Made by a program: the position numbers and the translations under genes. A stretch of DNA of 64,000 nt from Saliniradius amylolyticus. Lineage in GTDB: Bacteria > Pseudomonadota > Gammaproteobacteria > Enterobacterales > Alteromonadaceae. The DNA is taken from NCBI RefSeq assembly GCF_003143555.1, contig NZ_CP029347.1:558001-622000 (forward strand), in the 5' to 3' direction. Each line of letters starts with the position of its first letter. Within the stretch, counting starts at the first letter, position 1. The notes beneath the pieces are model-generated. The model worked only from the letters and a program-made list of their open reading frames with translations, had not been told where the DNA came from and searched no databases. Below are positions 18,438 through 27,763 of this stretch, piece by piece.

Positions 18438-18780
18438 CTTGTTTCCTTGTATTGCGAAATGTTTATCCTAGACCCGACAGTCAGTAGGCTTCTTTCAGTC
18501 CGACAATCAATTACGCGAGCTGTGTCGAGATCGATTAAGCTGAAGCCAAGGCTCATAAACCGATTTTCTGATGAGAAATTTAAAAGGGGCGTTTAGCGCT
18601 TGAAAGTGAAAGTTAAATCTCGACATCCTCTGCGGCGTTTCGACTGTGCTGATACCAGATCCGTGTGCGCGATGATGGATGAGATTGAGCGCATCATTCT
18701 GATGACAGAACTGTGCCGGGAAGTCCGCAACGCCTGTCAGAACAGCTTATTGTCCCGTCTGAGAATGGACTGCAGACGCG
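18438..18780. other. 343-base intergenic region, no confident gene
   Basis: This stretch separates two divergent membrane-protein genes and should hold both promoters. A plus-strand reading frame from a TTG at 18600 (with internal ATGs near 18669) runs to 18806 and overlaps the next gene in another frame. Its 40-odd C-terminal residues are Cys- and Arg-rich and match nothing I know. I regard it as non-coding or a relic. Confidence 0.4.
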
Positions 18781-19326
18781 ATGGACTCTGCTGCCATGGG
18801 GGCTAGAGTGGCACCATTGTTACACGCTCTGCCGGTGTTGCTGGTCGCTCTGTCCTTTTTCAGTCATAACCTGACCCGTTTACTGTGGATCAATGCGGCG
18901 CTTTGCGCCTCCATGGCATGGTTATTCTTATATCAGTCAGCCTGGGCGGGGATGGCGATGATGCTGGTCGCCTCAGGCAGCAGCCTCTATCGCCTGGCAA
19001 CCCAGCGAGCAGTCACACCGGGTCAGTCTGTCATGCTGATTCTGATACTGACCGGAGGAATTTTTTTGCTGAGTTACCAGAGTGGTAGCAGTTGGCTGAC
19101 TCTGATACCGGCTATTACGTTTGCACTGTATCGCTATGGTGAGCTGTCCTGTAACGAAAGAGGGCTGAGAACCTGTATTGTGTCGGGTTCATCGCTGTTT
19201 TTAGTCTACTGCTGGTATACCCAGACCTGGGGAGCTTTGATGACTGAAGCCCTGTTTATTCTCTCCAACAGCTACTACCTTTATCGTTTAACAAAAACGG
19301 CAACAGATAACGCAGACCTGCGTTAA
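18781..19326 (+). CDS. YgjV-like inner membrane protein
   Basis: The 181-residue protein has about six hydrophobic segments. Its C-terminal pattern (ALMTEALFILSNSYYLYR) parallels the last helix of Escherichia coli YgjV, and the length also matches (about 180). The family is a small inner membrane group of unknown function. The start is uncertain: ATG at 18781 is the first after an in-frame stop, but GTG at 18808 has a better GGGGG ribosome site. Operator site 3 lies 58 bases after its stop and belongs to the next unit. Confidence 0.6.
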   Translation: MDSAAMGARVAPLLHALPVLLVALSFFSHNLTRLLWINAALCASMAWLFLYQSAWAGMAMMLVASGSSLYRLATQRAVTPGQSVMLILILTGGIFLLSYQSGSSWLTLIPAITFALYRYGELSCNERGLRTCIVSGSSLFLVYCWYTQTWGALMTEALFILSNSYYLYRLTKTATDNADLR

Positions 19327-19384
19327 AACGGCCACAATTTTCGATAAGTTACAGTGAGTTAACCTGGCTGTTGCAATCTTGTAA

Positions 19385-19398
19385 TGAATACGTATGCA
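19385..19398 (+). promoter_or_regulatory. LacI-type operator, site 3 (GH97 operon)
   Basis: This is an exact copy of TGAATACGTATGCA, ending 64 bases before the GH97 start, the closest spacing of the four. A TTGCAA at 19371 could be a -35 element overlapping the site, but I see no convincing -10. Confidence 0.85.
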
Positions 19399-19462
19399 GG
19401 TTGCTGCCTGCAGGCTGCGCAATCGCTAGTATGACTTACCTTACCCAGAAGATGGACGCATT

Positions 19463-21487
19463 ATGTCAGCATTACCAAAGTGGTCTCTCGGCTTCCTTAT
19501 TTGCCTGATGGCGCAACCAGCATGGGCGGAGAGACTCGAGTTACGCTCGCCCGATGACCGTATCGTCTTTACGCTAAGCGATGAGCCGCAACTCTCTTAT
19601 TCTGTGACGTATGCCGGTGAGAAGGTGATGACATCATCCCGCCTGGGACTGCATTTCGGGGAGATTGGCGATCTTGGTCCCGAGCTGCACATTCAAACGG
19701 TCGACCGGGCGTCAAGGGACCATTACTGGCAACAGCCGTGGGGCCAGAACCGTCAGGTACGCGACCATCACAACGAGGCACTGGTAAGTCTGCAAGGAGA
19801 CTACAGGCTTAACTTGAGAGTCCGCGTATTTAACGATGGTGTCGGCTTTCGATATGAAATACCGAAACAGGACGGGCTCGGCACACTCACTGTGTTGGAT
19901 GAGCTGACCGAATTTAACCTGACTGATGCGAGCCACACTCAGGCCTGGTGGATTCCGGCACAGGGCTGGAATCGTTACGAGCATCTGTATCAACAAACCA
20001 GGGTTACCGACTTCGACCGAGTGCAGACACCAGTCACTTTTCGCCGCCAAAACGGAACTCACTTTGCCATCCATGAAGCGGCTTTGGTGGACTATGCCTC
20101 GATGACGCTGGATCGCCGCCGCGGGGGGCTGCTAAAAGCCGAGCTGATTCCCAACTTTGACGGTACTAAGGTCAAAACTCAGGCGGGCTTCCATACTCCC
20201 TGGCGCACTATCCAAATAGCCGGTAACGCCACCGGTTTGCTTAATTCTAACCTGGTACTGAATCTCAATGAGCCAAACAAGCTCGGCGATGTAAGCTGGG
20301 TTAAGCCGGGCAAGTACATGGGTATATGGTGGGGGATGCATCTGGGAATGTATTCGTGGGGCAGCGGTGAAAAGCATGGCGCCACAACCGCTAATGCGAA
20401 ACGCTACATGGATTTTGCCGCTGAGCATGGCTTTGATGGCGTGCTGGTGGAAGGCTGGAACCTGGGCTGGGATGGAGAGTGGTTTAACAATGGCGCGGTG
20501 TTTAACTTCACTCAACCCTATCCAGACTTCGACCTGGAGGCCGTGGCCGATTATGGCAGACAGCTTGGCGTTAAGCTTATCGGTCATCATGAAACCTCCG
20601 GTCATGTAACTAACTATGTTGAGCAGATGCCAGATGCTTATGCCTTATATGAAAAACTGGGTGTGGAGCAGATTAAGACCGGTTACGTGGCTAATGGTGG
20701 AGAGGTGACCCGTACGGATGAACAGGGCATCGACCGCCATGAATGGCATGACAGCCAGGTCATGGTGAATCACTATCTGGACTCCGTGAAACTGGCGGCC
20801 AGGCATAAAATCAGTATTAACACTCACGAGCCCATCAAGGCTACGGGTCTGCGACGCACCTATCCTAACTGGCTCAGTCGTGAAGGCGCCCGGGGACAGG
20901 AATTTAATGCCTGGGGCTCGCCGCCGAATCCACCGGAACATACCGTGAATTTAATTTATACCCGGCTACTTGGGGGCCCCATGGATTTCACCCCGGGCAT
21001 TTTCAATCTGGCCTTTAACGGCCTGGAGGCCGAAAACCGGGTTCAGACCACGCTGGCTAAACAGCTTGCCCTCTATGTGGCTCTTTACAGTCCTATTCAG
21101 ATGGCCGCGGATTTACCCGAGCATTATCAGGCAAGACCTGACGCCTTTCGGTTCATCAAAGATGTGCCGACCGACTGGGAGCAAAGCCGGGCCATTGCCG
21201 GTGAGGTGGGGGAGTATGTGGTCTATGTCAGGCAGGAAAGAGGTGGAAAAGACTGGTATCTGGGAGCCATAACCGACGAACAGGCCAGAAAGCTGGATAT
21301 CTCTTTGGACTTCTTGCCGGAAGGTCAATCCTTTCAGGCGCAGATCTACGCCGACGGACCTGATGCCGACTGGCAAACGGCGCCTTATGCAATGACCATC
21401 AGCTCAAGGCCAGTGCAACACGGCGACAGGCTCAGGCTTAAGCTTGCCAGCAGTGGCGGCACCGCGATTCGATTTAAAGCACTCTGA
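19463..21487 (+). CDS. GH97 alpha-glucosidase (SusB-like), periplasmic
   Basis: The 674-residue protein has a signal peptide (ending QPAWAE). The order is an N-terminal beta-sandwich (about 25-280), a TIM barrel (about 285-560) and a C-terminal sheet. The barrel has INTHEPIK with Glu456 and SREGARGQE with Glu480, 24 residues apart, matching Glu508 and Glu532 of Bacteroides SusB. The KTGYV segment has Gly where retaining GH97 members carry the Asp nucleophile. This points to the inverting alpha-glucosidase subgroup, which releases glucose from maltooligosaccharides in the periplasm and is calcium dependent. It is first in an operon with three further glycosidases (gaps 9, 6 and 12 bases), behind operator site 3. 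Confidence 0.93.
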   Translation: MSALPKWSLGFLICLMAQPAWAERLELRSPDDRIVFTLSDEPQLSYSVTYAGEKVMTSSRLGLHFGEIGDLGPELHIQTVDRASRDHYWQQPWGQNRQVRDHHNEALVSLQGDYRLNLRVRVFNDGVGFRYEIPKQDGLGTLTVLDELTEFNLTDASHTQAWWIPAQGWNRYEHLYQQTRVTDFDRVQTPVTFRRQNGTHFAIHEAALVDYASMTLDRRRGGLLKAELIPNFDGTKVKTQAGFHTPWRTIQIAGNATGLLNSNLVLNLNEPNKLGDVSWVKPGKYMGIWWGMHLGMYSWGSGEKHGATTANAKRYMDFAAEHGFDGVLVEGWNLGWDGEWFNNGAVFNFTQPYPDFDLEAVADYGRQLGVKLIGHHETSGHVTNYVEQMPDAYALYEKLGVEQIKTGYVANGGEVTRTDEQGIDRHEWHDSQVMVNHYLDSVKLAARHKISINTHEPIKATGLRRTYPNWLSREGARGQEFNAWGSPPNPPEHTVNLIYTRLLGGPMDFTPGIFNLAFNGLEAENRVQTTLAKQLALYVALYSPIQMAADLPEHYQARPDAFRFIKDVPTDWEQSRAIAGEVGEYVVYVRQERGGKDWYLGAITDEQARKLDISLDFLPEGQSFQAQIYADGPDADWQTAPYAMTISSRPVQHGDRLRLKLASSGGTAIRFKAL

Positions 21488-21496
21488 GGAATCATC

Positions 21497-23341
21497 ATGA
21501 CACTGATTAAAAACCTAACCCTGGCCGGGGTAATGCTGTCAGCTCCTGCTTCTGCCTATGACATCCAGCACCTGGAGCCACTTTCTTGGTGGGTGGGCAT
21601 GCAAAACCCCGAATTACAGCTCATGATTCACGGCGATGACATCGGTCAGCTAACGCCGGTGATCGACTATCCCGGAGTGACACTGGATGCCATTCATCGG
21701 GTAGAAAACGACAACTATCTGTTTGTGGATTTAACCATTGATGAGCAAACTCAGCCAGGCAGTCTGACCATCGATTTTAATCGCGACGGTCAGACTGAGC
21801 TCAGTTACGACTACCCACTCAATAGTCGTCGCGATGGCTCGGCACAGCGAGAGGGCTTTGGCCCGGAAGATGTGATTTATCTGATTACCCCGGATCGCTT
21901 TGCCAATGGCAATACGGACAATGACTCTGTCGAGGCCATGAAAGAGCCGATAAATCGTGAGTACAAAGGGGGCCGTCATGGCGGTGATCTTGAAGGCATT
22001 ATCCAGCATCTGGATTATCTAGAGAGTCTGGGTGTAACCCAAATGTGGCTGAACCCGGTGCTGGAAAACGATATGGACCGCTATTCGTATCACGGCTATT
22101 CCACCACCGATTATTATCGTATTGATCCTCGCTATGGTAGTAACGAAGATTACCGCCGCTTATCCAGACAGGCGCAGAAGCACGGCGTTGGTTTGGTCAA
22201 AGATATCATCCTTAACCATATTGGTTCCGAGCATTACTGGATGGAGGACATGCCAACACCGGATTGGATCAACCATGGCGGCGAGTTTGTCGAGACAACT
22301 CATCGTCGTGAAGCGCTGCATGATCCGCACGCCGTTGAGTCGGATGTGAAGGCTTTTACCGATGGCTGGTTTGTTAAGACCATGCCGGATCTCAATCAGC
22401 GCAATCCGTTTTTGGCCAACTATCTGATCCAGAACTCCATCTGGTGGGTGGAATACGCCGATCTCACCGGCATTCGTCTGGATACCTATTCCTACCCGGA
22501 TAAGGGCTTTTTAAGTGACTACACCCGTCGAGTAATGGCCGAGTACCCGGATCTGGGACTGGTTGGCGAAGAATGGTCTCACAACCCAGCTATCGTGGCC
22601 TACTGGCAAAAGGGCACCGAGCGTCATGATGACTATCAGTCCTATATTCCCAGTATGTTTGATTTTCCGCTGCAAAATGCGTTGGTGAATGCCCTGAACA
22701 ATGAGGAAACATGGGGTACTGGCCTACGGGAGTTGTACCAGTCCATCGCCAATGACTTTCTCTATGGCAACCCCTATCAGTTGGGCATCTTCGCCGACAA
22801 CCACGATATGACTCGCATTTATACCGCCTTAAACGAGGACTATGCGCTGTATAAGATGGCGATGAAGTACATCCTTACGACACGTGGCATCCCTCAGCTG
22901 TTTTATGGTACCGAGATTCTAATGAGCCACCCGGGCACGGACGATCACACCATTATCCGCAGTGACTTCCCCGGTGGCTGGCAAGACGATAAAAGCAATG
23001 CCTTTACTGGCGATGGCCTGACCGAGCAACAGCTGAATGCTCAGTCTCTGGTTACCGACATTCTTAACTGGCGCCAGACGGCCAGTGCCATCCACAATGG
23101 CAAGCTGACCCACTATGCGCCGACCGATGGCACCTACACCTATTTCCGTCATAACGACGAACAAACGGTGATGGTGATCCTGAATAAAAACGACGAGTCT
23201 GTAACGGTGGATACCGGCCGCTTCCATGAAGTGATCGGCGATAAGACCACCGCCAGACCTGTGCTCGGGGGCGAGCCTGTTGCTCTGGATCAGGGCATTG
23301 TTATCCAGGCCAAATCGGCCCGAATTTTTGAAGTGGAATAA
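21497..23341 (+). CDS. neopullulanase / cyclomaltodextrinase-like GH13, periplasmic
   Basis: The 614-residue protein has a short signal peptide (ending APASAY). An N-terminal immunoglobulin-like domain of the cyclomaltodextrinase type (LEPLSWWVGMQNPELQLMIHG) precedes the GH13 barrel. Catalytic signatures are DIILNH (236-241), nucleophile Asp329 in IRLDTYSY, Glu358 in GEEW, and DNHD (434-437) with His436-Asp437. A C-terminal domain follows. It resembles SusA-type neopullulanases, which cut cyclodextrins, pullulan or maltooligosaccharides. It is second in the GH97 operon. The family is secure; exact specificity is not readable. Confidence 0.9.
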   Translation: MTLIKNLTLAGVMLSAPASAYDIQHLEPLSWWVGMQNPELQLMIHGDDIGQLTPVIDYPGVTLDAIHRVENDNYLFVDLTIDEQTQPGSLTIDFNRDGQTELSYDYPLNSRRDGSAQREGFGPEDVIYLITPDRFANGNTDNDSVEAMKEPINREYKGGRHGGDLEGIIQHLDYLESLGVTQMWLNPVLENDMDRYSYHGYSTTDYYRIDPRYGSNEDYRRLSRQAQKHGVGLVKDIILNHIGSEHYWMEDMPTPDWINHGGEFVETTHRREALHDPHAVESDVKAFTDGWFVKTMPDLNQRNPFLANYLIQNSIWWVEYADLTGIRLDTYSYPDKGFLSDYTRRVMAEYPDLGLVGEEWSHNPAIVAYWQKGTERHDDYQSYIPSMFDFPLQNALVNALNNEETWGTGLRELYQSIANDFLYGNPYQLGIFADNHDMTRIYTALNEDYALYKMAMKYILTTRGIPQLFYGTEILMSHPGTDDHTIIRSDFPGGWQDDKSNAFTGDGLTEQQLNAQSLVTDILNWRQTASAIHNGKLTHYAPTDGTYTYFRHNDEQTVMVILNKNDESVTVDTGRFHEVIGDKTTARPVLGGEPVALDQGIVIQAKSARIFEVE

Positions 23342-23347
23342 GGATCT

Positions 23348-25780
23348 ATGGTGAATATTCGAGCATCTCTACGACCTGTGGCCGCACTCTCGGCCCTATT
23401 TCTATGCGGCGCGACACTTGCGGCCGATTACCAGAATCACAGTGCCACAGAATCGGCGCTGACCATCAGGAGCGATGAAGGGCTGGTACGTATTACCGCT
23501 GTTGGCGACAGTGCTTTTGAGGTGTTCTATCAGCCCGAGGGCGTAAAGCAACTGCCGTCCTATGCCATTGATAAAGACGCCCGTCCGGTGGCGTTGAATT
23601 TAGAGGTCAGTGAAGACGCGCTGACATTGCACAACGGTGACCTAACCGCCAGGGTGCAAAAGTCACCGCTCCGTATTCGCTATTTCCGTCACGGCGAACC
23701 ACTGTTCGAAGAAGAACAGGGCCTGTTTGTTCATGACACCCTGCGCGGCTTTCGGTTTAAGATCGACGATAATGAGAAGCTGATGGGGGGCGGCCAGAGA
23801 GTATTGGGAATGGACAGACGTGGTCACCGGATGCCGCTTTATAACCGTGCTCACTATGGCTATACCACCGAGTCCAACCAGATGTATTACGGCCTGTCGG
23901 CGGTGATGTCATCGGACAAATATGTGCTGGCTTTCGATAATTCAGCAACGGGCCATCTGGATTTGGGCCATACCGAAAAAGACATTCTGCAGTTTGAGGC
24001 TGTGGGAGGAAGAACCTCTTATCTGGTGATGGCAGGCGATAGCTATCCCGAATTGATCGAGCATTTTACTGCCGTCACTGGTCATCAGCCCATGCCGCCG
24101 CGTTGGGCGCTGGGTAATTACGCTTCGCGTTTTGGCTACCATACCGAGCAGGAAGCCCGCTCGGTGGTGCAAAAATTCCGTGAGGATGAGATTCCGCTGG
24201 ATGCCATTGTGCTGGATCTATTCTGGTTCGGTAAGGACGTCAAAGGCATGATGGGCAATCTGGACTGGGATCGTCAGGCGTTTCCCACGCCAGAGGAGAT
24301 GATCGCCGATCTGGACAATGATGGCGTTAAAACCATTCTGATTACCGAACCCTTTGTGCTGACCACCTCGAATAAATGGAATGAGGCGGTTGAGGCCGGG
24401 GCGCTGGCCGAGAGCCTGGCCGGTGAGCCGAAGACCTTCGATTTCTATTTTGGCAATACCGGGCTGATCGATGTATTCGATGAGGGGGGCCAAAAGTGGT
24501 TCTGGCAAACCTATGATCGCCTGTTAGATCAGGGCGTTGGTGGTTGGTGGGGTGATCTGGGCGAGCCGGAGGTCCATCCCCATGACACCATTCATACCCT
24601 GGCCGATGGCCGCACCGCTACGGCCGATGAGGTGCACAACGCCTATGGCCACAAATGGGCCGAGCTGGTATTCACAAAGCATCGCCAGGCGCGCCCGAAC
24701 GAGCGACCTTTCGTGATGATGCGCTCTGGCTTTATCGGTTCGCAACGCTTTGGCATGATCCCCTGGACCGGCGATGTGAGTCGCAGCTGGGGCGGCTTAA
24801 AGCCTCAGGTGGAACTCAGTTTGCAGATGGGGCTGTTGGGACTGGGTTATACCCATTCGGACCTGGGTGGTTTTGCCGGCGGCGAGCAGTTTGACAGCGA
24901 GATGTACACCCGATGGCTGCAATACGGCGTGTTCCAGCCGGTGTACCGACCCCATGCTCAGGAGCTGATTCCACCGGAGCCGGTATTCCACGACCAGCAG
25001 ACCAAGGACATTGTGCGCGAATTCATTAACCTGCGTTACCGTTTGCTGCCCTATAACTACACCCTGAGCTATTTAAATAGCCAGACCGGCCTGCCGCTGA
25101 TGCGGCCGCTGTTTTTCGAAGACGAAAGCAATTCTTCGCTTATCGACAACAAAAGCAGCTACCTATGGGGGGATGCTTTCCTGGTCACACCGGTTACCGA
25201 AGCCGGAGCGGAAACTGTGAGTGTTCACTTACCTGAAGGTGTATGGTTCGATTACTGGACCGATAAGGTTTATCAGGGCGGTCAGACTGTTGAGCTGCCA
25301 ACTTCCCTGGAAACTCTGCCGGTATTGGTGCGCGCAGGCAGCTTTGTGCCTATGGCTGACCTAGTGCAATCCACCCAAGCCTACAGCAGCGAACATCTGA
25401 CACTGCATTATTACGCTCATCCCGAGGTGAGTTCGGCCAAGGGGCTGATGTACGACGATGACGGAGAGACTTTCGATGCGGTCAGTAGTGAGCAATATGA
25501 ACTGCTGCACTTTAGTGCTGAGCAAGACGGCGCAGTATTAACGCTTAACCTGGATCGTCAGGCTTATGACTATCAGGGGATGCCAGAGTCGCGGCAGTTA
25601 ACTCTGGTTATTCATCACCAGACGCAGCCACCCAAAGAGGTCAAGGTTGGTAAAGACTTACTTAAAGTCTCAGGCATGCCAACGCTGGATAAGGGCCAGT
25701 ATCACTACGATGCCAAACAGCAGCGGTTAGTGATTCGGTTACACTGGCAACAGGCACAACAACAGATTGAAATACACTAA
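23348..25780 (+). CDS. GH31 alpha-glucosidase, periplasmic
   Basis: The 810-residue protein has a signal peptide (ending ATLAAD). The GH31 barrel carries the nucleophile Asp403 in GWWGDLGEPE and the acid/base Asp476 in WTGDVSRSW; RSGFIGSQRFG precedes it as in family members. C-terminal beta domains begin near residue 600 (LWGDAFLVTPVTEAG). It should release glucose from alpha-1,4 or alpha-1,6 oligosaccharides. It is third in the GH97 operon, with a 6-base gap before it. Together with GH97 it would complete conversion to glucose in the periplasm. GH31 also includes xylosidases and transglycosylases; context favours alpha-glucosidase. Confidence 0.9.
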   Translation: MVNIRASLRPVAALSALFLCGATLAADYQNHSATESALTIRSDEGLVRITAVGDSAFEVFYQPEGVKQLPSYAIDKDARPVALNLEVSEDALTLHNGDLTARVQKSPLRIRYFRHGEPLFEEEQGLFVHDTLRGFRFKIDDNEKLMGGGQRVLGMDRRGHRMPLYNRAHYGYTTESNQMYYGLSAVMSSDKYVLAFDNSATGHLDLGHTEKDILQFEAVGGRTSYLVMAGDSYPELIEHFTAVTGHQPMPPRWALGNYASRFGYHTEQEARSVVQKFREDEIPLDAIVLDLFWFGKDVKGMMGNLDWDRQAFPTPEEMIADLDNDGVKTILITEPFVLTTSNKWNEAVEAGALAESLAGEPKTFDFYFGNTGLIDVFDEGGQKWFWQTYDRLLDQGVGGWWGDLGEPEVHPHDTIHTLADGRTATADEVHNAYGHKWAELVFTKHRQARPNERPFVMMRSGFIGSQRFGMIPWTGDVSRSWGGLKPQVELSLQMGLLGLGYTHSDLGGFAGGEQFDSEMYTRWLQYGVFQPVYRPHAQELIPPEPVFHDQQTKDIVREFINLRYRLLPYNYTLSYLNSQTGLPLMRPLFFEDESNSSLIDNKSSYLWGDAFLVTPVTEAGAETVSVHLPEGVWFDYWTDKVYQGGQTVELPTSLETLPVLVRAGSFVPMADLVQSTQAYSSEHLTLHYYAHPEVSSAKGLMYDDDGETFDAVSSEQYELLHFSAEQDGAVLTLNLDRQAYDYQGMPESRQLTLVIHHQTQPPKEVKVGKDLLKVSGMPTLDKGQYHYDAKQQRLVIRLHWQQAQQQIEIH

Positions 25781-25792
25781 TAGGAACTGATT

Positions 25793-27691
25793 ATGAAACG
25801 CCAATTACTGCTTACCAGCGCCGTTTTGGCGGCACTGACGGCAGGCTGTTCGCCTGCACAAGCGCCGGCCGATAAGGAGGCCGAAATGAAACAGAAAAAG
25901 CAGCAGGCTGAGACCGTCTCCAGCCAACCCCAACGGCCCATGGTTTATCAGATGCTGACCCGGCTGTATGGCAACACCAACACCAACAACAAGCCCTGGG
26001 GAACAATCGAAGAAAACGGCGTAGGTAAGTTCAGCGATATCAGTGACGCCGCTCTCGAGAGCATTAAAGAATTAGGTACCACTCACGTATGGTACACCGG
26101 GGTGCCCCATCATGCAGTGATCCGCGATTATACCGACTACGGCATCAGCCTGGATGATCCTGATGTGGTGAAGGGCCGGGCGGGCTCACCCTACGCGGTT
26201 AAAGACTACTATAATGTAAACCCGGATCTGGCCGAGGATCCGGCCAAGCGTCTGCAAGAGTTTGAGGCTCTCATTGAACGTACCCACAAACATGGATTAA
26301 AGGTGGTGATGGATATTGTGCCCAATCATGTGGCGCGACGCTATGAGTCAGTTTCCGCGCCCGAGGGCGTCGAGGACTTTGGCGTGAGTGACGATACCAG
26401 CGTCGAGTACGCCCGGGATAATAATTTCTACTATATCCCCGGCGAGTCTTTTAAGGTGCCCGACGGCATTAACCCGCTCGGTGGGCATACTCATCCTTTG
26501 GAAGACGGCCAGTTTGCAGAAAATCCGGCTAAGTGGACCGGTAATGGGGCCCGTAAGGCTCAGCCTGATGCCGGGGATTGGTATGAAACGGTGAAGATCA
26601 ATTTCGGCGTTAAACCGGATGGCAGCTATGATTTCCCTAAGTTGCCGGCGGACTTTGCGCATAAAGGTTGTGATGAGCACCTAGCCTTCTGGGCTGATAA
26701 AGATTTGCCCGATTCCTGGGGGAAGTTTAAAGACATTGCCCTGTACTGGACCAACAAAGGCGTGGACGGTTTTCGTTATGACATGGCGCAAATGGTGCCG
26801 GTGGAGTTCTGGAGTTACCTGAATTGCAGTGTCAAAGCCGTTAACCCAGACGCGTTCCTGCTCTCGGAAATCTACATTCCCGAGCAGTACCGGGATTATA
26901 TCTATCTGGGCAAGATGGATTATCTGTATGACAAAGTGGGAACCTATGATGCGGTGCGTGCGATTGTGGAAGGCAAAGCCGACACCGATATTCTGCCCCA
27001 GACCTTTGATAATATCGCCGATATTCACTCCCATATGCTGATGTTTTTGGAAAACCATGACGAGCAGCGTATTGCCAGCCCAGCCTTCGCCGGAGACCCG
27101 GATAAAGCCAGGCCCGCTATGGTTGTTTCGGCAACGGCCCACAGCGGTACTAATATGATCTACTTTGGTCAGGAAGTGGGTGAGCCTGGCGAAGGCGATG
27201 CCGGTTTTGGTGACCCCACTCGTACCACCATCTTCGATTATTGGGGTGTGCCTGCCCATCAACGTTTTATGAATGGTGGCGCGTTTGATGGCGGCCAGTC
27301 GACGCCTGAAGAGTTAGCATTACGGGACTTCTACCAGCGCCTGATGACAGTGGCGACCAATGAACCGGCCTTTGCCGGCGAGTTTGCCGACCTGCATCAG
27401 GACAATCGCCAGAATCCCGGTTATGCAGGCAACCTCTATGCCTTCGCCCGCATAAATGGTGACGATAAAGTCGTTGTGGTGGCGAATTTCGATAGTGAAC
27501 GGGCGCGCCAGTTCAGCCTGTCGATTCCTCAGGGCGTGGTCTCGGCGATGGGTCTGACCAATGGTCGTTACCAGACCTATGACCTTCTGGGCGAGAGTGA
27601 GGGCAATGATCTCAGTGTGCAGCAAGGTATTGGTCAACTGGATATCAACCTGGCACCACTGGAGTCGGTGGTGCTGAAGGTGAGTCAGTAG
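25793..27691 (+). CDS. lipoprotein alpha-amylase-family GH13 (first copy)
   Basis: The 632-residue protein has a lipobox LTAGC (Cys19) followed by Ser, which predicts outer-membrane sorting. A charged linker leads to the GH13 barrel: DIVPNHV, nucleophile Asp330 in DGFRYD, Glu359 in LLSEIYIPE, and His422-Asp423 in ENHDEQR. It should hydrolyse alpha-1,4 glucan or maltodextrin. It is fourth in the operon; a terminator follows 30 bases after its stop. It differs from the second lipoprotein amylase at 30296 in length and motifs, so the two are not a recent duplication. Confidence 0.88.
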   Translation: MKRQLLLTSAVLAALTAGCSPAQAPADKEAEMKQKKQQAETVSSQPQRPMVYQMLTRLYGNTNTNNKPWGTIEENGVGKFSDISDAALESIKELGTTHVWYTGVPHHAVIRDYTDYGISLDDPDVVKGRAGSPYAVKDYYNVNPDLAEDPAKRLQEFEALIERTHKHGLKVVMDIVPNHVARRYESVSAPEGVEDFGVSDDTSVEYARDNNFYYIPGESFKVPDGINPLGGHTHPLEDGQFAENPAKWTGNGARKAQPDAGDWYETVKINFGVKPDGSYDFPKLPADFAHKGCDEHLAFWADKDLPDSWGKFKDIALYWTNKGVDGFRYDMAQMVPVEFWSYLNCSVKAVNPDAFLLSEIYIPEQYRDYIYLGKMDYLYDKVGTYDAVRAIVEGKADTDILPQTFDNIADIHSHMLMFLENHDEQRIASPAFAGDPDKARPAMVVSATAHSGTNMIYFGQEVGEPGEGDAGFGDPTRTTIFDYWGVPAHQRFMNGGAFDGGQSTPEELALRDFYQRLMTVATNEPAFAGEFADLHQDNRQNPGYAGNLYAFARINGDDKVVVVANFDSERARQFSLSIPQGVVSAMGLTNGRYQTYDLLGESEGNDLSVQQGIGQLDINLAPLESVVLKVSQ

Positions 27692-27721
27692 GTGCTCTGA
27701 ACGTTGTCATATGCACTCACA

Positions 27722-27750
27722 CAGCCGGCCTCAAAGGTCGGCTGTTTTTT
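27722..27750 (+). terminator. intrinsic terminator inside the glycosidase cluster
   Basis: A 9-bp stem CAGCCGGCC / GGTCGGCTG (one G-T pair) with loop TCAAA is followed by six T residues. It lies between the first amylase and the esterase, so the esterase is either reached by read-through or has its own promoter. Confidence 0.85.
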
Positions 27751-27763
27751 AAGGACAGGTAAG

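Noticed and set aside
18600-18806. Possible 68-codon gene before the YgjV-like gene
   Set aside because: It starts with TTG, lacks a ribosome site, overlaps the next gene in another frame and has atypical composition.
27700-27720. TGAACGTTGTCATATGCA before the internal terminator, resembling half of the operator
   Set aside because: Only the GCA half matches and the centre lacks ACGT; too weak to call.
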